Of a DNA stretch of 64,000 bases, positions 35,906 to 46,486 are shown one piece after another. A program made the position numbers and the translations under genes. The DNA is taken from assembly GCA_027625915.1 (NCBI GenBank), contig JANTQA010000033.1, positions 7,254,001-7,318,000 on the forward strand. The letters run 5' to 3'. Position 1 is the first letter of the stretch; each line of letters opens with the position of its first letter. Source of the DNA: Anaeramoeba flamelloides. Taxonomy: Eukaryota; Metamonada; Anaeramoebidae. Below the pieces are notes generated by a model. That model had not been told where the DNA came from. It did no database searches and saw nothing but the letters and a program-made list of their open reading frames with translations.

Positions 35906-38223
35906 TTAATAATCATTTGAGGTATCAACAAGAAATATTTCATCTATTATACCTTGCAGGTCCCATTTTTGTATCAAGACCTGTAAAAAGACATTTCTCT
36001 GTTTGGTTAATTTGACAAGGAATTGGAGATCTTTAGTGTTTTCGCATCGGACGAGGTTTGGTGCGAACATTAAAACCAAGTTCTGGAGGTCCATTTTAGT
36101 TTTCTGGATTGTTTTGTGGTTTAAGAGCTGTTTAAAAAAGTTTATTAAATATGCCAACGAGTATTGGTTCAATTTGGGCAACTTTTCCGCAATTTGGATA
36201 ATTTCGTCAATGTTGGTAATTTTAATATTAATGATCTGTTCGACATATTTGAAAGGGATAATTGGCTGGTTTAGTTCACGAAGCCAGAGCTTCAAAGTGG
36301 AAGCGAAAACAAACGGGTGGTTCATTTCTTTGTCTGTGATTTCGTAGTCGCCCTTGTCGAGCATGTCTTGCAGCTCTGAGATTTTTTTGGCATTGCCTGG
36401 CACCCGAAAGAGCCCCTCTGATTGCAGCCCGCCGTTCTGCTTGATCTTTTCAATTAAAAAGATGAGTATATGAGGAATGATTTCGTTTGGATAAAACTTT
36501 TGCTGGATTTGCATGCACTGCTCCAGGGTGACGTTGAACACGATCGGGTCAAAGGGCACAGCGTATATTCTTCGAATTTTGTTATCGGAAGGAATGGAAA
36601 AGCCCGATTTTTTTTTCGAGATGGCCTTTAATTTCATCTGTGCATATTCCGCATACCGTTTAATGTAGCCGCCATCTGTTTGGATAAAGTGATCAAAGAT
36701 TTTGTGGATATATTCCTTCACCTGCACAGACGGCGGGAAGCTTTCCGTAATTAAACAGAGCGCGCCCCATGCGCGGATGTTGGAATTCGGGTTTTCGTTA
36801 TTGATCGTCTGTTTGGAAATTTGCAAATAGATCTCGTCCCGCATATTTTTATTTTTTAAGCCAGCTCGGATGATTTTTTTAACGGCTTCGTTTTGCTCAA
36901 AGGTTAACGAGATTGTGATTTTTTGATTTTTTTTTTTTTTTTTTTTTTTTAATTTCTTGGTCAATTTCTTGACATATTTTTTTTCGCCCATGAAAAATAA
37001 TAAATATTCAAATAATTTGATTGCCTTTTTATTCTCCTTTTCGCTTGGCAATAGCAACAGTGGCGATTGTAATCCATTTGGAGAATAGGATAATTGCGAT
37101 TGGAAAGATTGCGGCTTTTTTCTTAATAGCCCCTTTTTGGACTTCTTTTCATGTTCGTTCGGCAGGTATTGCTTTGCAAAGCCTTCAATCGGATTGGAGG
37201 TTGTCGTAAATCGGCTATACTTAAACTTACGCTTTTGCTTGTGCTTATTTTTTTGTTGGCTTTTTTCAATTCGGATAAAATTAATAAATGGCCGATTCCT
37301 CCGACCGCTTTCACCCTCCTTTCCTCGGCTTTTTTTATCTTTGTTGTCCGAGAGCCATTTTTTGAATTTCTTTCGTTTTGTTTTGACTTTTTCCATTTCT
37401 TTCTCCAAATCTAAAGGATTAGCAATTATGTCTTGGATTTTTCTAAGCTGAGAATCAGTGTTTTCCTTTTGCTTTGTGTCGGGTTCGTTTATTTTGCTAA
37501 ACTGATCAAATTTTTGCTGGCCGCGATAAGTGTTTCCAAACGCAAAGCTTTGGCTTTTTCGTTTTGTTTGGAATTGGATTTTTTTTCTTGTTCGCTTCTT
37601 GATGGGCTTTCTTTGGAAACTGATCAGCCCTAAGCTCTTCATCTCTTGGGTGCCTAAAGTTAGATACTCTTCAAGATCTAATGACGTGGAGCGATCACTC
37701 TCGAGAATGTCTTGTTTATCAATGACTATTAATTTTTGCGAAAATTGCTTTGATAAATCCTGATAATACTTGACTTCATCTTTGTTTTCCTCTTTTTTGT
37801 TCACCATTTTTGTATTGTCCATAGTGTTGGTCTTTTTTATCTTCTTCTTCCTTTTTTTGTGTCTGTTTTTGGTCCCTTCTTGTTGGACCTTTTCCATTTT
37901 TTCAATTGTTTTGCTTTTGACTTTTTCTTTTTGATTGCAATTCATTTCTTCCGTATTATGGATTTTTGGTCTCTCAAATGAGAAACTTTCATCCAAACCC
38001 GAGGTACCATAACCTACTTGTTTGAGTGTTTTTGGGTGTTTTAAAATAATAAAAGGCATAAATTCGTTAATTATTAGTTCTGTTTTTAGGTTTTTTGTTT
38101 TTTGTTTTGAATTTGCAATTTTGTTTGATAAAGCCAAAGTCCAAAATTATGAAAAAGAATTGACTTACAAGAATCAAGTTCGCTGCTCAGAAGAGATGTT
38201 GAAGGTGATTCAACAATACTCAT
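35906..38223 (-). CDS. MyTH4-RhoGAP protein (ARHGAP39/Vilse-like)
   Basis: Two exons are proposed, 38223-38169 and 38016-35906, joined over a 152-nt intron (donor GTAAGT, acceptor AAACAAG) in phase 1, giving 721 residues. The frame also runs on to an alternative start at 38137, but the exon opening MSIVESPSTSLLSS fits the local intron size and a perfect donor. Residues 1-330 are basic and disordered. A MyTH4 domain covers about 354-491 (core AGLKNKNMRDEIYLQISKQT, then RAWGALCLI, FPPS). RhoGAP covers about 504-709, with the arginine finger in EGLFRVPG (about residue 555) and the conserved LVLMFAPNLVR. MyTH4-RhoGAP pairing is known from ARHGAP39/Vilse; the WW domains of those proteins are not seen here. 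It should switch off a Rho/Rac GTPase while bound to microtubules or tails through MyTH4. Codons are less AT-rich than in most neighbours. Confidence 0.92.
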
Positions 38224-39569
38224 ATTTTGAAGTTTTAATTTGGAAAAAAAAAATGAATGATTTTTACCAAAAATGATCAAGTCTTCCACAATTAGTTTTT
38301 AAAAATTATTAAACCAGAATTTCTTCTTGTTTTTTAATTCTTTTTCTGTGTTCTTCGATCAGAAATTTTATGTCTGAAAAGTGGAATTTTTTTTATGAGT
38401 ACGGCAAAGCTAATAATAAGAATGAGTCAAAATTGTATGTGTTTTAAGCTTGTTTTAATCAAGATATAGGTTTTCAGTGTTGTTTTATTTGTTAAAAATC
38501 CAAAATCATTAGATCCAAAGTTATTTTAAAAATGTTTTTGGAATTTGTAAAAAACTTGTGTTGAAGCAGTGAGATTTTTTTGTTATTATTGTTAAAAGAA
38601 AATTATGAATGAAAAGACACCCATTTTACTATTTATTGTATGAGATTTACATATGCTTTCAAACAACAATATTATTCCTTTGATTCTTTTTCCGAAAAGT
38701 GTTTTAATTTCCTAATTAATATTAATTCTAGAATTGAAAATTAAAATGTACTACCAGAGTATTCTTCAAAAGCTTTTTTATAGTGAATTAATGATTAATA
38801 TTAAAAAGAATTATTAATTAATTAAGGGATTTATTTGTAATTTATTAAATTTTCATAAAATCATTTTGATACAATCTCCCTTAAATTGTAAAGTAATGTT
38901 GATTAAATTATTATCCAGTTCAGATCAAAAAAATCATATTTTTTTATTTTAAATAAAAAACTCCAAAAAAAGATTTTTAAGGGAGTAGAAAAGGTAAAGG
39001 AAAAATTTTCACTTTTTTGCAATTTTGAAGAGGATCAGAAAATAAAATTGTTTATTTTGGTTGTACATCATTGATTTTAATTATTTAAAGTACTTCATTC
39101 ATTCGATTTTTTTTATTTTTGTCCAAAGTCTCAAAAAAATTACATGCTACAATAGAATGTTGAGCTGAATTGCTTAAAATAGTGTTTCGAATGTTGAATA
39201 ACTTACCTTTTATCCTTATCTCAACATTCTATTTTGGAATTTTAATTTTTTCATTTTTTATTTTTTCATCATTTTTGAATTTTTTTTAATCATGACAACA
39301 AAAACAATTAGAAATTTTTTTTTTATCAGTGAGATTAAGGATAAAGAGATTTTGTTTAAAATGAACAAGCACCATTACATCGAGAGAATCACAAAAGAAA
39401 ATAAAAATGGGGTGTAAATAGTTAGAAAGGTTCCAAAAAAAAATAATTATCCCAAAAAATTACATGTTAGGATTTTAAATAGTTGGATTTGATGAAATTG
39501 GGGAAGTAAATTTGATTATATTTTATCAAATTTTAAACAAAAAAATAGATATAAGTTTTATTCTAAGAT

Positions 39570-40850
39570 TCTAAAATTATCCCCCCCCCAAAAAAAAAAA
39601 AAAAAAAAACTAAAACCAAACCCGATTCCAAAAATTTGTACACATCTAAAATCAAAAATAGGAAAACAAAAACTCAATTTATTATATTTTTTAAAACGTA
39701 ATATAAAATCTCATTTAAGTGACAAAGTATTAATGTTTTTATAAGTTATAATTTCCACCCAAATAAAAGAAAACGATATAAATCAAAAAAATCAAAACCA
39801 CATTACAAGTAACTTTTAAACACCGAAAATTAAAGTTAGCCAAAACTATACTTATTAGATTTCACTTATACATTATTTATACATTATTTTTTCAAAGTTA
39901 TGATAATTTTATGTAATAAAAAAAGGATAGCTATTAAACTCATTAAAATCCGAATACCCCTCTTTTCAAAAATACTGACTTTTCAAAAAAACTCCTATTT
40001 TTAGGGTATTTTTTTAATGAAAAAAGTTGAAATGAATTAATTTTTGATTGAACATTAAGATTGAAAAAAGAATCTTTGTTAAAGCAAGTTGCAGAAAACA
40101 ATCGGATATATATATATAAACTCAAACATGGAAAAAAATAAAATGATAAAAAATATTCCAAAAACCGATAAACAATCAGATTTTCAATTTAATTTAGCAA
40201 TATCTTTTGATTGAAATATTTTGTGCTATTTTAAAATTGAAAAATATGATTCTTTTTAGACTATTAAAAAAATACTTGAAAATTCTCTCTCCACTAAGTC
40301 AAATAAAAATTTCAAAAATTTTACAATTAAAAATGAAAAAAATATTACTAAAAAATTTCATTTTTTTTTCAATTCCTATTAATATCTATTAAAGTTGTAA
40401 ACCTTTTTGAAAATTGTTAAGTATAATAATGATTATTATATGAGAGTATTTCAAAAATATAAATTTACTGATTTTTTTTTGAAAAAAATTTCCTTGTCTT
40501 GGAGCAGAACAAAAAAGGTATTGGTAAATTTGTAAAAATTATACAAACCATTGTTGATAGATCAAATGATAAGATACCATAGACCAATTGTATGCAATTT
40601 TCTAATTTAACAAACTCAACACTATCATTCTATCAACTATTTGAAAAAAAATTCCAGACCTAAGGAAACAAATTTCGTAACTCGAAAACGTAAAGAAAAC
40701 AAAACAAAAAAGAAAAAAATGAAATAGTTTGTAAAATCAAATGATTCCCAAATTGAATGTAAAGTATGGTATTGCTATTCTTTTGACTGTTTAAACTGTT
40801 CCCAATTTTTTAGAATTTAGTTTATCTTAATAAAAAAAAAAAAATATTAT
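39570..40850. repeat. Direct repeat flanking the RhoGAP gene, copy B
   Basis: Two blocks (39600-39800 and 40520-40845) match 34990-35180 and 35225-35565 in order and direction. Between them lie about 700 bp not present in copy A, so either copy B took an insertion or copy A lost it. No reading frame is conserved between the copies. Confidence 0.65.
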
Positions 40851-41031
40851 CTCAAAACTATTTTATCAATCTATTCTCTTTTTTTTATTGTTTAACATTA
40901 CTAAAAAAACAAATAACAAATAATTTTTTTAAATAAAATTTTTAGAGAATCTACAATCAAACACCACTAAAATAAAATACTCTTCTCTCATCCCACTCAA
41001 ATATTTATCATACTTCATGGTGTAGCTACTC

Positions 41032-41058
41032 CATTAAAAGTGGAACTGGCCACAGTAA
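41032..41058. mobile_element. Lone MITE terminus
   Basis: Reversed, the segment reads TACTGTGGCCAGTTCCACTT, then TTAATGG. The part CCAGTTCCACTTTTAA equals the terminus of the element at 5813-6010. No partner terminus was found within reach, so it is a solo end or a heavily deleted copy. Confidence 0.45.
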
Positions 41059-42905
41059 AAAAAAAAGAAACAATTTTTTTTTTTTTTTATATCTTGAAAA
41101 AATCAAAAAATATTGAAAATAAGTACAATTAAATATAAGAGAAATTTATGCTTTAAAAAATAGATAGGTTCATTTTTTATTTTAAATAAAAAAAATAGAA
41201 GTTTTGATGATAAAATTTCTTATCATGGTATTATTAGTAAATTCCCAATAATCTGAAAAAATCGTGATGAGTCCTACTTTATCACGAAAAACATATAAAA
41301 CTACAATTAAAATCTACATTATCGTGATAAAATAATTATTGCGATAAAAAAAAAACATGATAAAAATTATATTTTTTAAATCAGATTATCAAATAATCCC
41401 TAGATTTTTACAACACTGCCACTTTAAAAATTCTAGAAGGTCTTTGAAAGGATACTAAATGGTTTTGAAAGGATTGGAAAACATAAATTTTTATTGAATG
41501 TATTAGATTTTTTGTAGTGAAAATCCTAATTTTTTAATTCAATTTGTTTTTTTTTATATTTACAAAATATAAAATCTCAAACAAATTCTATGATCAAACA
41601 AATAACCATTCATTTCAGCAATGTATTTGAATACAAAATATGTATATATTTTTTAAAAATGGAGTTACGATCTTCATAAGTTAAATAACTAAAAAGAGGA
41701 AAGAGGATTTTTTTCTTCATATTTGGTGATAGATCAAAGAAAAACCGATCAAACTCTTGTTGTGTTTTTGGCCCAACACAAAAAGATGGGAAGAAGAAAA
41801 ATAACAAGACGTAAAAAAATGCTCAAACAGTATTAATAATTGGAGATGATGTTGAAAGGTTATTGAGAAAGCCTTTGAAAAAGTTATCCTAACTCCTTTC
41901 AGCTTTCCATTAGAATAAACCAAATATTTTAAACCACAACTTATTCTTTAAAAGAATATATAAAGGATTAGTTGTTATAGAAGTCTTTTTATTCATAACA
42001 ATTTACAACACCACAATTGGTTGAGAAACTATTTATTTACCATTTAGTTATTATTGTTTTTTGATCGAAACCATCAATCGATCTGACAATCCTAATCAAA
42101 AGAAATTACAATGAAAATTCTTTGATCTGAAAATTGATTTAATAAAGTATCTTTTTTGTTGTTTTTTAAATAAATTATTTTTTTTTAAGATCTGTTTTTG
42201 TATCAAGTAAAAGTTTTCTTTTTCAAAATATTGTTGAATTAGCCAAAAAGTCTATCAATTATTATTTCTTGAATTAATTTTTAATTGCGATATTTGTACA
42301 TTTATCACGATTTTTAGGCAATTATCAAGATTTTATAGAATATTGCGATTTGTCATATTATCGCGATATTATTGATTTTCACTATTCGATAAAAATTATC
42401 GAGATTTTTGTAACTTTATATAGACTTAACCCAGGTATCGTTAAATCCTCTATTATTTTAAATTCATAAATAAATTTTTAAATCATTTGAAACTCTTATT
42501 TTTTTTTGTTTATTTCTCGATAATTTTTTAAATTTTAAAAAAACTTTCTAAAAAATATATTTATGAAGATTTTATTATTTTAAAAATAATTGGATTATTT
42601 GTTTTGGTTCTAAATCTAAATTAAAATAAAAATAAAACAAAAAGAAAACTATATATTTTTTTAAAAGTTTTTTTTCCATTTTTTTTTTGTCTTTGCCAAA
42701 TTGATATTTTAAACATATCTGTGGATTTTTTTTTTCATCCTCATTCAAATAACAACAGATATTTATTAAATATATATAAAAAATCAACTAGTTTTTGAGA
42801 TTTTTTATTTTATGATTGGACACAAAGCTGTCTTAAAAAAAAAAATATTTTCAATTTTTGAAAATGTGTGCCATAAATAGTAAAATGGCGACTATTTTTT
42901 CTCTC

Positions 42906-44027
42906 TTATTTGTTGATTAAAAAGCACAATTTATTTATTAAGGAGAGGAAAGGAGATCTGCCAAATGTATTTTGTAAATTTTGATCTGCACCATAAAGCA
43001 AAAACAATTTGATATATTTCAGTTGTAGATCATTTTTGGAAAAGATGTAATAATGGAATGGGGTATTGTGGTCTTTGTTTTTAGAATTTGGGTTCGCATT
43101 GCCTACTTGCAAAAGGGCATTTAAAAAATCGTATTTAAGATATTTATTGAGACAGGCTTCATGAAAGGGTGTAATTTGATGGTAATTTGCTTCGTTTGGG
43201 TTTGCACCCTTTTTTAACAATAACAAAAGTATTTCAGCATTAGAGCCTCTGTTTTGGCAAAAGTAATGGAAAATTGTGATGTTGTTAATGAAATCCATAT
43301 TAAGATCTGCTCCTCTTTCAAAAAAAAAGTTGACTAATTCTATTTGGAGCTTTTCTTTACCGAGAATATGGAAGAACAGTGTTCTTTGATAGTTGTCAAA
43401 CATGTTCGGGTCTGCTCCTTTTTCAAAAAGGAAATTAATTACATCCTGATCGTAACTCTCGTTGTGGTGTAAATAATGGTGGAAGAATGTTGTAGAGAGA
43501 TCACCCTTTGAAAGGATATCAATCCCACAGTCAGTTATAAACTGCAAGATCTTGACAGTTGGATTATAGAGGCAAATATATGTAATCCTTTTTTCGTTCC
43601 CTAACAACTTGCCCAACTTTGTTCGTAGTTCCGAATTGACTTTTTTTTTTTTACGCTTTTGTTTGATTTTTTTGTTTGTTTTTCTTTTTGATTTCGTTTT
43701 TATATCCTGCAAAAAGAAATAATCAAACTGCTCGATTTTTCTTGTTTGTAAATTACAATACATCGGTGCACAATAAGCAGTTTTAAAGCTTAATTGTTTT
43801 TTTAACTCATGGCACTTTGTATGGCATTCGAGACAATAATAATATCGATCAAACGTGCAATATATTTTAGGTTTTGCAGATTGACAAATTTTACAATTTG
43901 TATTGTTTGATTGATTTATATCAAGCGGGTACTGATGCTTTAGCACATTTAAAAATGTTAATTTTTTGATAAAAAACGAATACTTTACATTTGAGTCAAC
44001 ATATTGGGAATAATTGCAGATTTCCAT
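42906..44027 (-). CDS. Ankyrin-repeat protein with N-terminal Cys/His motif
   Basis: A single-exon frame of 373 residues starts at the first ATG. Residues 45-73 carry Cys45, Cys48, Cys57, Cys65, Cys68, His69, Cys72 and His73 (C-x2-C-x8-C-x7-C-x2-CH-x2-CH), a zinc-binding layout close to a B-box or similar small finger. A basic spacer (about 112-135) follows. Residues 175-365 form five to six ankyrin repeats, each recognisable by signatures such as FLFEKGADPN, FFFERGADLN, LLLKKGANPN, TPFHEACLNK and FLLYGADQN. Ankyrin arrays bind partner proteins; the finger may give an E3-like or scaffold role, but no RING is visible. The target is unknown. No neighbour or expression clue was found. Confidence 0.85.
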   Translation of the reverse strand: MEICNYSQYVDSNVKYSFFIKKLTFLNVLKHQYPLDINQSNNTNCKICQSAKPKIYCTFDRYYYCLECHTKCHELKKQLSFKTAYCAPMYCNLQTRKIEQFDYFFLQDIKTKSKRKTNKKIKQKRKKKKVNSELRTKLGKLLGNEKRITYICLYNPTVKILQFITDCGIDILSKGDLSTTFFHHYLHHNESYDQDVINFLFEKGADPNMFDNYQRTLFFHILGKEKLQIELVNFFFERGADLNMDFINNITIFHYFCQNRGSNAEILLLLLKKGANPNEANYHQITPFHEACLNKYLKYDFLNALLQVGNANPNSKNKDHNTPFHYYIFSKNDLQLKYIKLFLLYGADQNLQNTFGRSPFLSLINKLCFLINK

Positions 44028-46486
44028 TGATTAAGATCACGTTAAAGAAATCGAAAAAAAATGAGTAAAAGATATTTCAAACACAACAAGAATCATACAA
44101 AAATTGTGTTTACTTTTTTTCTTAGTAACACCTTTGTTTTGTACTTTTGATTATCTCAAATTTTTAAAGTATTTACAAGATCAAATTTCAATAACTTTCA
44201 ATTTGAAAGTTTTTACAAGTCAAACTTTGAAAAAACTTAATTTAAATGACTTTCTAATTTTCGGTGACTAAAAAACAGTTTCTGGTTATTGAAAGTTAAC
44301 GAATAGTTTTCTCGAAATTAACTTTCAAATAAATTACACTATTTTATCTTTTGTTAATTATTTTTTTTTAACCTTTTTTTGGCTTTAACAAACTTTGTAT
44401 CAAGTCTTTGCAATTTGGAAATATATGAAAGAATATCAGAGACTGAAATATTACAGACTGCCAGTCTGAAAGTTCTAGAAAAGTCTTGAAATTATTATAT
44501 TCGATTATTCTATTCCTATCACAAGTAGGAAAAAATAAAATTGAAAAACAAAAGTTCGATAAAATTATTCCTTTGATTATCATTTCATCCTGGTTAATCT
44601 GGCTTATTCGCAATACAATCAACATTCCAGAGTAAAAAAATCTACAAACTGTTGTATTTATTGTTGTTAATAGTACTACGATTGTTAAAATTCTTCAGTA
44701 AAGAAAAAAATGACTATTTTAGGATAAAAAATTTGTAAATGGATGTAACAATGAATTTTCGTTAAACCCAACTTTAGGGTATTTGTTTGAACAAATAATA
44801 ACAAACAGTTTTGAAAACAATCTACTCATCAAAAAAAACTCAAATAAATGTGATCAAAATAATACGTTTGCAAAGACTATAATATGTGTTTGAAAATATT
44901 ATCAGTGCTTTTTTTTCCTCTTGTAACAAGACAACATCCAATTTACTATCTAGTATTATACCAAAGTTCAAATCAATTTTGAAAGTAAAGATCTGGTTAT
45001 TTTCAGTAAAATTTAAATTATTCATGCAAATAGTTGAAAATTTTCCATTAGATTAAAATTTTTTTGAAATTTTTTTTGTTTTTTTTCATTTAAAAATTTT
45101 CTCAAAAATTAACTCTATTTTTTGAGAGAAATTTTGCAATTTGATCTTTTATTTTTAGAATTTCTTTTTAAATAATAGAACTTTTTGAAACCAATACCAT
45201 ATTTTTTTAGGGTTTATTATCAGTTTCTTTGATTGGTTAATGTATAGGTCTTCTATAATAAAAAAACACGCTTTTTTATTTTGAAACCTGGATTAAAATT
45301 TTTTTGCACAATTTATTTTGACTTATGTACCAAAAAAATCTGATGATAAATATTCCGTGTCCATAGAGTGCCTAGCTTTTTTTAAATTTTTGGAATAAAC
45401 CAAAAAGTTATTAAAATTTTAGTTTATTTCAAAAATTAAAAAAAACCTAATGAAAATCTATCGATTTTACAAATAAACAGAAAACTCAAGAAAACCTAAC
45501 GGTGGTTTTTTAATTTAAGAAATTAAAAGAAAATTTCAAAATTTTTTTTTTTATTTATTAAATTAAAAAAAAGCTAAGGGCGGTTTTCCAGAATTCAAAA
45601 GAATTGAGTAAAATCTTTGATTTAACTCTATTCTTTTAAATTCTGGAAAACCAAACGAAAAGTGTCTGTCAAGTGTCTAGCTTTTCCAGAATTCAAAATA
45701 ATGGAAAAAAATCATAGATTTTATTCAATTCTTTTAAATTCTGGAAAAGCTAACAATGATTTTCTTAATGTTTTCTGTTATATATTAAGTGTTCTAGGTT
45801 TTTTTTAGGTTTTCTATTTTATTTCGAAAATCTATTGATTTTCGTTAGGTTTTTTTGAGTTTTCTATTTTATAGGGAAAATCTATTGATTTTCGGCGGTT
45901 GTTTTTACTTTTTGAAATAAACCGAAAATTTATTAAATTTTAAGTTTATTACAAAAATTAAAAAAAACCTAACTGAAAATCAAAAAAAAAATATTTTATT
46001 TTATTTAAAAGAACAACTAATTCTTTGACATTCAAAATAATTGATTCCCCATTTAAAATATATGTATTAAAATTAAAATACTTTCAAAAGCTAATAAACT
46101 AATGTCTTAACTGTGAAAAAAAATCTCAAATTTATTATTATTAAATTTTGAAAAAATCTTTGTTGAAAATTAGATTATTCGACTTAAATTGTAAAATATC
46201 TTTCAAAAATAATTTTTGATCAAAGATCTCTTATTAACTAATAAGGTTTATTATATGTGCAGTTATCAAAAAGTGAAAAATCAGCATATGTAAATTTTTA
46301 ATTTTATTTTGAAAAATTTTTTAATGATTGTGTATTGCAAATTTTGTTTAATGTGTTATAAAAAATTGATTTCAAAATTTTTATTTATTTAATTTAAAAA
46401 AACAGAATTTAAAATTTAAAAAAAAAAAATTGAAAATTTTAAATTAGATAAAATTGATTTGATTTAATTTTTGAAATTTTTTGGCA
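44028..46486. other. Intergenic region between ankyrin and PTEN genes
   Basis: Holds palindrome cassette copy 3 (45355-45980). A short perfect palindrome, AACTTTCAATTTGAAAGTTT, lies at about 44201-44220, roughly 180 bp upstream of the ankyrin start. No gene is supported. Confidence 0.5.
45355..45980. repeat. Palindrome cassette, copy 3
   Basis: At least four imperfect palindromes in a row. One is centred near 45407 (GGAATAAAC / GTTTATTTC). Two are of the CCAGAATTCAAAA / TTTTAAATTCTGG type, at about 45586-45652 and 45691-45757. One lies near 45920-45960. Between them are spacers such as CCTAACGGTGG, GCTAAGGGCGG and AGTGTCTGTCAAGTGTCTAGC, and TTAAGTGTTCTAGG units like those of 2590-3330. Confidence 0.7.

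Larger units (their letters stand above)
38224..42905. other. Intergenic region upstream of MyTH4-RhoGAP
   Basis: No gene is supported. It holds a small hairpin (39148-39237), the second direct repeat copy (39570-40850), a lone MITE terminus (41032-41058), and two clusters of ATCGTGATA-type motifs (41240-41400, 42236-42440). The reverse frames at 39943, 41610-41923 and 42575 lack motifs and overlap repeats or A/T runs. Confidence 0.5.

Noticed and set aside
37021-37763. Forward frames opposite the RhoGAP gene
   Set aside because: Shadows of the reverse-strand gene, which has clear MyTH4 and RhoGAP motifs.
38017-38137. Start of the RhoGAP protein at 38137 with no intron
   Set aside because: The added residues are AT-driven, whereas the 152-nt intron reading gives a strong donor, matching phase and the common short intron length. 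Kept as an alternative only.
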